Assembly (NCBI GenBank): GCA_965237405.1
Contig: OZ250139.1
Span: forward strand, 1,612,001-1,676,000
Length of the DNA stretch: 64,000 nucleotides
Direction of reading: 5' to 3'
From: CAUZIB01 sp963663925
Lineage (GTDB): Bacteria > Acidobacteriota > Vicinamibacteria > Vicinamibacterales > UBA8438
Positions 14,637-22,706 of this stretch are shown here, piece after piece. The position numbers were made by a program, and so were the translations under genes. The notes below the pieces were generated by a model. It did not search any database. It saw nothing but the letters and a program-made list of their open reading frames with translations, and was not told the origin of the DNA. Within the stretch, counting starts at the first letter, position 1; the number at the start of each line of letters is the position of its first letter.

Positions 14637-15221
14637 CTACGGCACCGGCGTTGTCCAGGGCCGCGGCCTCCCGGGCTGCCAATCTGCGGGCGGCTCGGTG
14701 TAACGCGATCGATGCGGCATGACCACCCTGGGCAGGCTGTCGGCATCCATCACGTCCTCTTCCTCGATCAGGCCGTTGCGATGAAGGAGCAGCGCAGTCA
14801 GCGCGTAGGACTCGTCGTCGCTGAGAATCCCGGCCCGGTCGTAGGGCATTGCACGACGGATAAAGTCGAAGATGAGTGGCGCATCCGGCCAGTAGCTTAC
14901 CGGGTAGTAGGTAGTACTGAGACCCTCGAGAGCCTCGACGACGAGCTTTGGCCCCGGCCCCTCAACAAGGTTAGGCCCGTGACACAGCGGGCATCCCCGC
15001 TGCGCGAAGACGGCGGCACCTTGAACCGTATTGCCGCTGCCGGGCGGAAGCTCCTTTCCTTCGGGCCCGACCGTGGTATCCGCCTCGCGAACTTCTCTGG
15101 GCGTGGCGGCTCGTCCGAAGCCGAACAAGGATTCTTCCTGGCCCGCCGCAGTACCCGTGACGACCGCCATCAGCAGTGCAACGAGAAGACTAGGTCTCCA
15201 GGCCGTTCTGCACCAAGCCAT
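14637..15221 (-). CDS. Cytochrome c subunit (SoxD/SorB-like)
   Basis: About 194 residues: signal peptide (hydrophobic stretch ending near TAAGQ), then one heme c site, RGCPLCHGPN, with a possible distal Met in RRAMPYDR. The segment before the heme (ADTTVGPEGKELPPGSG) resembles cytochrome partners of SoxC/SorA sulfite or sulfane dehydrogenases. The start at 15221 has GGAAGGTGG upstream and overlaps the end of the dehydrogenase gene by 32 bases, indicating cotranscription and coupling. Its role would be to take electrons from the molybdenum subunit to the respiratory chain. Confidence 0.8.
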   Translation of the reverse strand: MAWCRTAWRPSLLVALLMAVVTGTAAGQEESLFGFGRAATPREVREADTTVGPEGKELPPGSGNTVQGAAVFAQRGCPLCHGPNLVEGPGPKLVVEALEGLSTTYYPVSYWPDAPLIFDFIRRAMPYDRAGILSDDESYALTALLLHRNGLIEEEDVMDADSLPRVVMPHRSRYTEPPADWQPGRPRPWTTPVP

Positions 15222-16479
15222 TGGTGGCCACCTTCCATGGTTGGATGATGTTGACATGACCAAAACTGGTGGCCCCGGTTCTTAAAAACTCCGACTCCGT
15301 CTTATTCCAGAATCTGGCGAACTCGGCGACCGACGGCTGTACCTGATCCAGCTCATCGGTGCAGCGCGACTGGAGCACCGCCTCCTCGCCTTTCCACTTC
15401 CAGACGAGGTCGAACCTGGTGAACGCGCGTTTCAACGCCGGCCCGCGTAGCTTTGCGTCTGTCCACGTTTGCCCACCGTCGGTAGAGACCTCCACCCGAC
15501 GGACGGCACCCCCGCCGGACCACGCCAAACCGGTAATCGTGTAGGTGCCGTGCTCCGGCAGATGGTCTTCGCCGGACGGGAACGTGATGACCGACTTCGG
15601 CCCGAGCTCGTAGATGAAGTGCCGCGACCGCCGGTCGGCACCCATGAACCGGGACCGCTCCTGAAACGTCTTATAGGGCTGGTCGACCACCTTGATCGTC
15701 TTGAGCCACTTCACGTTGTAGATCCCCTCGAAACCAGGGACCAGGAGGCGCAACGGGAAGCCGTGGTCCGGACGGATCGGCTCGCCGTTCTGCCCATAAG
15801 CCACGAGCACATCGTCCATGACCTTGGCCATCGGGACGCTTTTCGTGTGATGTCCAGCCTCGGCCGCCTCAGCGACGATCCAGCTCGCGCCGTTCTTGAC
15901 GCCCGCTTCCTTCAAGAGCATCGAGAGAGGCACACCGGTCCATTCGGAGCACGCCATGCGGCCGTTCGTCTCGTTGACGTTCTTATCTGTGGGCCGCGCC
16001 CGGTTCCCAAGGCACTCGAGGAAGTAGATTTTCGAGGAGGCTGGAAATCGCTTGAGATCATCCACCGTGAACACCATCGGACGATCGACCATGCCGTGGA
16101 TGGTCAGCCTGTGCTCGCTGGGATTAATCTCGGGGATTCCGTAGTGGTGCTGGGTCGCGAAGTGCAGCGACGACGGCGTGATGATCCCAACGAGGTCGCG
16201 AATCGGCGTGCCGGCGCTCGGGCGATACGGGTTGGGCTTCGGCCTGTCGTCCTCGTAATGGCCGTGCCCCTCCAGGATGCGCGTGGTGGTCACGAACCGC
16301 GAGCGCGCGCCGTAGAGCACGTACTCCATCGCGTTCATGTCTGGCACGGCGCCTGCCACGCGGGTCTGGCCGCTCGCGGTACGTGGAGCGACCGCCAATC
16401 CCGCAGGCGTCGCAGCGAGCCCGGCTAGCGCAGCGCTGTTCCGCAGGAACTTTCTTCGACTTGACTGCTTGGCACTCAT
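15190..16479 (-). CDS. Molybdopterin sulfite/sulfane dehydrogenase subunit (SoxC/SorA-like)
   Basis: 429 residues, sulfite-oxidase family. The N-terminus has a Tat signal (SSRRKFLRNSAALAGLA). The molybdenum-ligand cysteine is in FLECLGNRARP, and the C-terminal dimerization domain includes VEVSTDGGQTWTDAKL, typical of SoxC and sulfite oxidase. The ATG is preceded by GAGGAGG. Paired with the downstream cytochrome it forms a SoxCD- or SorAB-like unit in the periplasm oxidising sulfite or a protein-bound sulfane. No soxXYZAB genes are in the window, which favours a stand-alone sulfite dehydrogenase, though this is not proven. Confidence 0.85.
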   Translation of the reverse strand: MSAKQSSRRKFLRNSAALAGLAATPAGLAVAPRTASGQTRVAGAVPDMNAMEYVLYGARSRFVTTTRILEGHGHYEDDRPKPNPYRPSAGTPIRDLVGIITPSSLHFATQHHYGIPEINPSEHRLTIHGMVDRPMVFTVDDLKRFPASSKIYFLECLGNRARPTDKNVNETNGRMACSEWTGVPLSMLLKEAGVKNGASWIVAEAAEAGHHTKSVPMAKVMDDVLVAYGQNGEPIRPDHGFPLRLLVPGFEGIYNVKWLKTIKVVDQPYKTFQERSRFMGADRRSRHFIYELGPKSVITFPSGEDHLPEHGTYTITGLAWSGGGAVRRVEVSTDGGQTWTDAKLRGPALKRAFTRFDLVWKWKGEEAVLQSRCTDELDQVQPSVAEFARFWNKTESEFLRTGATSFGHVNIIQPWKVATNGLVQNGLET

Positions 16480-16622
16480 TTAGCCCTCCTCAGGGACTCG
16501 ACACCGACGCGGGACGTTCGCTTGACGATACAAGTAAAGCACGCCCGACGCCGGCGCGCAACGATGGTACTACCGTGTTCTATGGAGTAGCTACAGCTCC
16601 GAAGAGCATCAAAAAACTAGAC

Positions 16623-16790
16623 CTACCGGTCGCGCAGCTTGAACACGTAGAGCGCGTTCCCGGTGCGCGGATAGCGCACGTCCGGCGCCAGCAGGTTCGG
16701 GACGTTGCGGGGGCTGCCGCCGCCGAGCCCGGTCGATACCGCCACGTACTGTAGCAGAGCGACATCGGCGCCACTATCAAGGAGTGAGCG
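16623..16790 (-). pseudogene. PQQ-dependent dehydrogenase, C-terminal remnant
   Basis: The frame ending at 16623 reads YVAVSTGLGGGSPRN...TGNALYVFKLRDR, the last propeller blade and C-terminus of a PQQ alcohol dehydrogenase. Upstream, the frame becomes antisense to the integrase remnant, so only ~50 residues survive. It is not a copy of the end of the 6343-8349 gene (VPELIALALP), so it came from a different dehydrogenase. Marks a deletion junction near 16770-16790. Confidence 0.6.
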
Positions 16791-17546
16791 CCAGGCCAAC
16801 ACGATTCGAGTCCGAAAGGCAAGAGACATCAGGACCAAAGCTGGCTGGGTGACGGTTCCCGAGGAGCGCAAGACCGTCTCGAACGGGGAAATCAATCGCG
16901 AGTTGACGCTTCTCAAACGGACATTCAACCTTGCGATCCAGGCCGGGAAGCTCATCCACAAGCCGCACATCCCCATGCTGGTCGAGAACAACGTGCGGAC
17001 CGGTTTCTTTGAACCCGACCAGTTTGAAGCAGTTGCGCGACAGCTCCCCCCTGCGCTCAGTCCGGTCGTTGCCTTCGCGTACATCACGGGCTGGCGAATC
17101 CCGAGTGAAGCCCTGACCCTTCAATGGCCAAACGTGGATTTCGCCGCTGGTGAGGTACGTCTCGACCCAGGAACCACGAAGAACTCGGAGGGCCGGGTCT
17201 TTCTGATGACAGCCGAGCTACGAGCGCTGCTCGAAGCACAGTGGGAGGTCACGAGGGCCCTGAGGCACGAGCACGGGAAGATCTGCCCGTGGGTCTTCCA
17301 TCGCGACGGAAAGCCGATCAGAAGCCTCAGAAAGGCGTGGCAGGCAGCGTGCATCAAAGCCGGCTGCCCCGGACGCATCCCTCACGATCTCAGGCGCACA
17401 GCGGTCCGCAACATGGTTCGGGCTGGCATTCTTGAACGAGTCGCGATGCAGATGACCGGGCACAAGACTCGTTCCGTCTTCGAGCGTTACAACATCGTGA
17501 GCGACGGCGATTTGCGGGAGGCCGCATCTAAGCTCGACGCCGCCGT

Positions 17547-17567
17547 GGGCATAGTTTCGGGCATAGT
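17547..17567 (+). repeat. Arm-type direct repeat pair (island 2, right)
   Basis: GGGCATAGT-TTC-GGGCATAGT: two perfect 9-bp words with a 12-bp period, inside the 3' end of the integrase frame and 50 bp before att core C. Confidence 0.65.
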
Positions 17568-17617
17568 CCGGCCGATCACGGCGACGGGCGCAGGTGTGAC
17601 GAGCGATTTTACTGAGG

Positions 17618-17697
<80 letters not shown>

Positions 17698-17728
17698 GTC
17701 TGAGGAATAGCCTGAACTGGAGAAAAGA

Positions 17729-17803
17729 TGGAGCGGGAAACGGGATTCGAACCCGCGACTTCGACCTTGGCAAGGTCGCACTCTACCACTGAGTTATTCC
17801 CGC
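17729..17803 (-). tRNA. tRNA-Gly (GCC)
   Basis: Cloverleaf of 75 nt with encoded CCA. Acceptor GCGGGAA/TTCCCGC, T-arm GCGGG-TTCGAAT-CCCGT, anticodon arm CGACCTTGCCAAGGTCG with anticodon GCC. Located 31 bp upstream of tRNA-Cys on the same strand, probably one transcript. Confidence 0.95.
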
Positions 17804-17921
17804 TCGCTCCCAATTGCCCTTGGTAGCGTACCACGCAGTTTCGGATCTCATCAAGAAAGACCAGGGTTAGCCCCGGCACGTTCTAGACGCTGGTGCAAAC
17901 GTAAAGCCACCAGTGAAGAAA

Positions 17922-19340
17922 TTACTTGCGCTTCCAGCGAGTACCCGTGGTCGAATCTTCGAGCACGATCCCGCGCGTCTCGAGGTCAACTCGGATCTGG
18001 TCGGCTGTATCAAAATCACGACTGCTACGAGCCTCACGCCGTTCCGCGATGAGTCGTTCGATCTCCTCCACCGGTACCGGTGGTTCTGCCTCTTCGGCTT
18101 GCCGGAGGTGGATTACACCAATTACCCGGTCGAACCAGTCGAACGCTTCGCGAACAACTACCGCATCATCGGCATGGAGCTCGTCGGCATCGATCGCGGC
18201 ATTGACGTCACGCACAAGCTCGAACACGACGCCGAGCGCACCGGGCGTGTTGAGGTCATCCTGCATCAGGTCACCGAACGACGCGCGCGCGCGCCTAACC
18301 CTATCTCGGATTTCGTGATGCTCCGCTCTGCCTGACGACACAGTGTCGAACCTAGCCAGACAGTCCATGAGCCGGGTGAGCGCCTCTTCGGCCTGCGCCA
18401 AACTGTCCCACGTGAACCGTAGCTGCTTCCGGTAGTGCGTCGAGATCAGCGCGTAACGTAGCGCCGACGCCCGGTATCCCCGATCGATGATTTGCTGAAC
18501 CGTGAACACGTTGCCAAGCGACTTCGCCATCTTATTGCCCTGATCGATGAGCAGGTGCTCGACATGAACCCAAAATCGTGCGAACGGTTTACCGGTCGCG
18601 CCTTCGGACTGGGCGATCTCGTTCTCGTGATGAGGGAAGACCAGATCGACGCCACCCGCATGAATGTCGATCGGCGGCTCTCCGAGCAGCCGCAAGGCCA
18701 TTGCCGAGCACTCGATGTGCCAACCCGGTCGTCCTGGTCCAATCCCAAAATCCCAGGTTGGCTCATCCGCACCTGTAGCCTTCCACAGAACAAAATCGCG
18801 GGCGTCCTGCTTTTCGTACTGGTCGCTATCGACCCGAGCCCCGGGCCTGATTCCGGCGTGGTCTAGTCGCGCAAGCTTGCCGTAACCTGGGAACGTGTCG
18901 ATTTTAAAATAGATCGACCCATCGCTCCGATACGTGTGGCCGTGAGCCTCCAAGGAGCGAACCATCTCGACCATCGCACGGATGTTGGCCTCGTCGGTTG
19001 CACGCGGATATTCCTCGACCGATTCAAGACCGAGCGCTGCCGCGTCGTTATTAAACGTCCGAATGTAACGGTCCGTGTATTCCCTCAACGAAACCCCGGC
19101 TTTTCGAGACGCTCTAATCGTCTTGTCGTCAACGTCGGTGAAGTTGACGACCTCCCGGATCCCGAATCCCGCTACGTACTTCAGCGTCCGGCGGAGCACG
19201 TCGAGACAGACGAACGTACGAAAGTTACCAATGTGACCCCGATCGTAGACCGTTAGACCGCACGCGTACATGCGGACGGTCCCATCCAACGAAGGCACGA
19301 ATGTCTCCAGTTGTCGCGTCAGGGTGTTATAGAGACGCAC
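17922..19340 (-). CDS. cysS: Cysteinyl-tRNA synthetase
   Basis: 472 residues, normal length. Class I signature YDRGHIGNFRTF, KMSKS loop as NKMAKSLGN, and zinc ligands in MYACGLTVY and WHIECSAMA with HHENE. The C-terminal anticodon-binding helical domain ends RRE...DFDTADQIRVDL...GTRWKRK. It charges tRNA-Cys, whose gene lies ~220 bp downstream on the same strand with tRNA-Gly between. The intact gene marks the island-free core side of the integration site. Confidence 0.96.
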   Translation of the reverse strand: MRLYNTLTRQLETFVPSLDGTVRMYACGLTVYDRGHIGNFRTFVCLDVLRRTLKYVAGFGIREVVNFTDVDDKTIRASRKAGVSLREYTDRYIRTFNNDAAALGLESVEEYPRATDEANIRAMVEMVRSLEAHGHTYRSDGSIYFKIDTFPGYGKLARLDHAGIRPGARVDSDQYEKQDARDFVLWKATGADEPTWDFGIGPGRPGWHIECSAMALRLLGEPPIDIHAGGVDLVFPHHENEIAQSEGATGKPFARFWVHVEHLLIDQGNKMAKSLGNVFTVQQIIDRGYRASALRYALISTHYRKQLRFTWDSLAQAEEALTRLMDCLARFDTVSSGRAEHHEIRDRVRRARASFGDLMQDDLNTPGALGVVFELVRDVNAAIDADELHADDAVVVREAFDWFDRVIGVIHLRQAEEAEPPVPVEEIERLIAERREARSSRDFDTADQIRVDLETRGIVLEDSTTGTRWKRK

Positions 19341-19448
19341 CGACTATCTCGTGTTGGGATTTAAAGGATTACTGCTCGTCCGGAAATGTCTCGAACCTGA
19401 TTTTACACGTGTCAAACGGGATCTCATCGGCCATTTGGACCAAGTATT

Positions 19449-20387
19449 TTACAGCGAAATCCGGCCAAACAACCGGCGGACCGTCTCACAATCATCGGCG
19501 ATCTGACGGCGCAACGCGTCCGAGCCAGCAAACGCCATTTCTGACCGCAAGCGCTGGACGAACGCCAGCCGTATCCGCATCCCGTAAAGGTCTTCTTCGA
19601 AATCTAGCAGGTGCGTCTCGATAACGCGCTGGCCCTCTTGCTCGAATGTCGGCCGCACCCCGATATTGGTCACCGACGCGTGGATCACACCGTCTACGGT
19701 CGCCGTGGTCGCGTACACGCCGTTTGGCGGAATCGTTTCGCTGTCGGTTCGAAGGTTGGCTGTCGGGTACCCCTGCGACTGACCGCGACTGGAACCGGTG
19801 ACGACCTCGCCTTCGATAGTGTAGTGGTGGCCAAGCAACACGCCGGCTTCGTCAAGGTTGCCTTCGCTGATCAGTCGTCGGATGCGTGTACTGCTGACGA
19901 TGAATTCCTTGTAACGTACCGGTTCTATCTTCTCCACGCGGAACCCGAATTGATCACCAAGCGACTTTAACTTCGAGAAATTGCCGCTTCGGTCACGACC
20001 GAACCGAAAGTTAGTCCCAACCCACACCTCCGAGACGTGGAGCCATTCGCACAGAATGGTAGTGACGAACTCTTCCGGAAACCAGCACGAGACCTCTGGC
20101 GTAAACCGAACAATGGCAGCACCTTGGAGACCGCTGTCGGACATATATGCGAGCTTCTGCGCCTTGGTCATCAAGAGATTGGGAAACTTGTCCGGCCTCA
20201 CGATCCGCGTTGGATGAGGTTCGAACGTCAAAAGAACCGACGTGCGATCAACCTCCTCCGCACGCTGACACACCCGCTCGACAATCTTCGCGTGGCCGCG
20301 ATGGAAACCGTCGAAGTTGCCGAGCGCGAGTACCGGGGCTCTCCAACTAGTCGACGCCTGATCATCCGGGTAGTGAATAATTTTCAT
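19449..20387 (-). CDS. ribF: Bifunctional riboflavin kinase / FAD synthetase
   Basis: About 312 residues. N-terminal FMN adenylyltransferase with LGNFDGFHRGH and VSSTRIRRLISEGN; C-terminal riboflavin kinase with GSSRGQSQGYPTANL and ETHLLDFEEDLYG. It makes FMN and then FAD from riboflavin. The ATG at 20387 fits the family start (MKIIHYPDD); the longer frame overlaps the upstream metallo-hydrolase. FAD is used by the ETF-QO encoded later in the window. Confidence 0.95.
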   Translation of the reverse strand: MKIIHYPDDQASTSWRAPVLALGNFDGFHRGHAKIVERVCQRAEEVDRTSVLLTFEPHPTRIVRPDKFPNLLMTKAQKLAYMSDSGLQGAAIVRFTPEVSCWFPEEFVTTILCEWLHVSEVWVGTNFRFGRDRSGNFSKLKSLGDQFGFRVEKIEPVRYKEFIVSSTRIRRLISEGNLDEAGVLLGHHYTIEGEVVTGSSRGQSQGYPTANLRTDSETIPPNGVYATTATVDGVIHASVTNIGVRPTFEQEGQRVIETHLLDFEEDLYGMRIRLAFVQRLRSEMAFAGSDALRRQIADDCETVRRLFGRISL

Positions 20388-20394
20388 CAATATG

Positions 20395-21210
20395 TTACTC
20401 GACGCCCATGGCCGCCGCCCGAAGGGCTGATTCAGGCGTAACCTCACCGACCGCTAGCTCGAGGCCATCGTGCGCCAGCCTCATGCCCTGCGGCAGCGCG
20501 GCACAAGTCGCACCATGCGCTAAGTCGTGAGACATGTGGGTGAACAAGGTCCGTCCGGCACCAATTCGCGCGGCAGCCTCGACCGCCTGGTCGAGGTTGA
20601 AGTGTGTAGAGTGCGGTCGGCGGCGAAGGGCGTCTATTACGAGCACTTCGAGGTCATCAAGGCATCCCCACGAGCGATCGGGAATCTCGCTGCAGTCGGT
20701 GAGATAGGCAAGACCGCCAATCCGATATCCCAAGATCGGGAGAGTTCCGTGACGGAGCCGAACCGGGATGACGGTGCGACGCTCGAAACAAAACGGTCCG
20801 ACGATTGGCCGTAGCATCAGCCGAGGCAGCCCCCCACCCATTGGCACCGAAGGGTCAAACATGTACGCGAACATTCGTCGTACCGCTGAGAGCGTGTCGG
20901 GGTCACCGTGACATGGAATCGCGGTTTGTTGACGGAAGTTGTAGATGCGAACGTCATCAAGTCCCAGTACGTGGTCGGCATGGCCGTGTGTCAGCAGGAT
21001 CGCGTCCACGCGATCGACGTTATACCGGATGGCCTGCGCTCGCAGGTCCGGGGAAGCATCGACCAACACCGACGAGCCGGAGTCGAAACGGAGATAGATC
21101 GATGGCCGCCACCGTTTGTCCTTTGGGTCTGACGACTGACACGTCTCGCACGTGCACCCGATAACCGGAACGCCGGTTGAGGTGCCGGTGCCAAGGAAGG
21201 TGATGTGCAC
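20395..21210 (-). CDS. MBL-fold metallo-hydrolase, PhnP-like
   Basis: 271 residues. Metallo-beta-lactamase fold with THGHADHVLGLDD, LTDCSEIPD and FTHMSHDLAH as metal-binding motifs, and a PhnP-style cysteine-containing N-terminal loop (GCTCETCQSSDPKDKR). PhnP relatives are cyclic phosphodiesterases; this subgroup is widespread outside phosphonate operons, so the substrate is uncertain. Its stop codon lies 8 bp before ribF, and the DUF1844 gene upstream ends on its first base, pointing to one operon. Confidence 0.85.
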   Translation of the reverse strand: MHITFLGTGTSTGVPVIGCTCETCQSSDPKDKRWRPSIYLRFDSGSSVLVDASPDLRAQAIRYNVDRVDAILLTHGHADHVLGLDDVRIYNFRQQTAIPCHGDPDTLSAVRRMFAYMFDPSVPMGGGLPRLMLRPIVGPFCFERRTVIPVRLRHGTLPILGYRIGGLAYLTDCSEIPDRSWGCLDDLEVLVIDALRRRPHSTHFNLDQAVEAAARIGAGRTLFTHMSHDLAHGATCAALPQGMRLAHDGLELAVGEVTPESALRAAAMGVE

Positions 21211-21479
21211 TACCCTGAGGTCGCAGTCGCCTTCCTGACTTCAACGAGCCGCATGCGCAGCTCCAAAAGCACATTTACCAGGAAGGATTTCTCGTCTTCA
21301 GTCAGATTGCCCTTAGTCTTTTCATTCAGGAGCGACAGCATCTCAATGGCGTGAACGGCCGCATCGATATTGGCCGGCGGTTTTGCGCCTGACGACGGAC
21401 CGGCCACGTCACCAAAGTGCACCGCAGCAGTCGTCGCAAGCGGAGCAACGAATGCGTTGAACGTCACTTCTACAGGCAT
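21210..21479 (-). CDS. DUF1844 family protein
   Basis: About 90 residues from ATG 21479. Matches the small DUF1844 family found in acidobacteria and deltaproteobacteria: FNAFVAPLATTAAVHFGDV, then INxAAVHAIEMLSLLNEKTKGNLTEDE and a C-terminal LLELRMRLVEV helix. All-alpha and cytoplasmic; function unknown. Starts at 21494 or 21539 are also open, but the family begins near 21479. It overlaps the last base of the PhnP-like gene and diverges from mazG. Confidence 0.75.
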   Translation of the reverse strand: MPVEVTFNAFVAPLATTAAVHFGDVAGPSSGAKPPANIDAAVHAIEMLSLLNEKTKGNLTEDEKSFLVNVLLELRMRLVEVRKATATSG

Positions 21480-21484
21480 GTCGA

Positions 21485-22348
21485 ATGCTAGCATACGGCA
21501 CGATGCCCAATGCACCAGACCCAGCCGACATTGCCTCACCAGGTTCCCAGATGAACCGTCTAGTCGAGATCATGCGAATCCTCCGGTCACCAGACGGGTG
21601 CCCCTGGGATCGCGAGCAGACGCTGGACTCGCTTCGCCCGTACATCGTCGAGGAAACGTACGAAGTGCTCGAGGCGATCGAAACGTTAGATACCAGCGCG
21701 CTTCGCGACGAGCTTGGAGACCTTCTACTCGAAGTGGTGTTCGCAGCTCAAATCTGCGCTGAGGATGGATACTTTACGATCACCGACGCGCTGACTGCAG
21801 TCTGCGACAAGCTGGTCCGTCGTCATCCGCACGTGTTTGACGCCGAGACAGATGCGCAGACCGGAAACCCCGTCCAATCTACAGCGGACGTCCGGCTGCG
21901 GTGGGAAGCGATCAAGGCGCACGAGCGTAAGGCGATAGGCAAAACAGCGAGTGCTCTGGGGTCGCTCCCCACCGCTCTGCCGGCCTTGCTCCGAGCCTAC
22001 CGGATGGGCCGACGCGCCGCAACGGTTGGCTTCGACTGGGATCACACGCCCGAAGTTGTCGCCAAGGTGCATGAGGAGCTCGCCGAACTCGAAGCAGCGG
22101 TTCGAAACGGAAAAACAGATGCAATAGCCGAAGAGTTGGGCGACCTACTGCTCGCCGTCGCGAATCTTGGCCGTCATCACGGCGTCGAGCCTGAAGGTGC
22201 GCTGCGACGCGCCAACGAAAAGTTCGCGCGTCGTTTTCAGGAACTGGAGCGGCGCCTGGCCGCTCGTGGCCACACGTTGGAGAAAGCGACGCGAAACGAA
22301 ATGGAGGCGGAATGGAACCGGATTAAGATCACGGCCCAGTCGTCTTGA
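21485..22348 (+). CDS. mazG: Nucleoside triphosphate pyrophosphohydrolase
   Basis: About 285 residues with two tandem MazG domains. Each has an EEx(12-28)ExxD-type metal site: EETYEVLEAIE...DELGDLLLEVVF (first) and HEELAELEAAV...EELGDLLLAVANL (second). It hydrolyses NTPs to NMP plus pyrophosphate, cleaning nucleotide pools and affecting stringent response. Starts at 21485 or 21503 are both plausible, and the start nearly abuts the divergent DUF1844 gene, so the two share a short control region. Confidence 0.93.
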   Translation: MLAYGTMPNAPDPADIASPGSQMNRLVEIMRILRSPDGCPWDREQTLDSLRPYIVEETYEVLEAIETLDTSALRDELGDLLLEVVFAAQICAEDGYFTITDALTAVCDKLVRRHPHVFDAETDAQTGNPVQSTADVRLRWEAIKAHERKAIGKTASALGSLPTALPALLRAYRMGRRAATVGFDWDHTPEVVAKVHEELAELEAAVRNGKTDAIAEELGDLLLAVANLGRHHGVEPEGALRRANEKFARRFQELERRLAARGHTLEKATRNEMEAEWNRIKITAQSS

Positions 22349-22706
22349 GCGTTACCTTAAAACCGTCCGTGCACATCGAGACCGCGCCAAGTTCAGCCGT
22401 TGTCATCACCTGCGCACCCAGGCCTGCTTAGCGACCAACGAACTGTGGAGCAGGATGTCCGAAGCGACGGCCAGCACTGACCACTTCGGTGTCCAGTTTG
22501 ATGCACGTGAGGAGCGTGATGGCGGCAACAAGACAGAGTCGCACATCAATACCGACTTAACCGGCGTGCAATCGGCACCCCGGTACAACCTTTGGGCGAT
22601 CAGCGATCGGTCCCAGTGAAGTTCAAGAAACGCAATGGTAAAAGAATTGGAGGGACAAGAAATAACGATAATAAGAGTCACCGCTCCGATCAGGCTTCCG
22701 GCCGAA
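22349..22706. other. Intergenic stretch, no gene recognised
   Basis: About 360 bp between the ends of convergent mazG and carB. Short frames exist on both strands, but none shows family motifs, codon pattern or a ribosome site. It might be decayed coding DNA. Confidence 0.5.

Noticed and set aside
15469..16428. 319-codon plus-strand frame inside the molybdoenzyme gene
   Set aside because: Antisense shadow; the minus strand has the Tat signal and sulfite-oxidase motifs.
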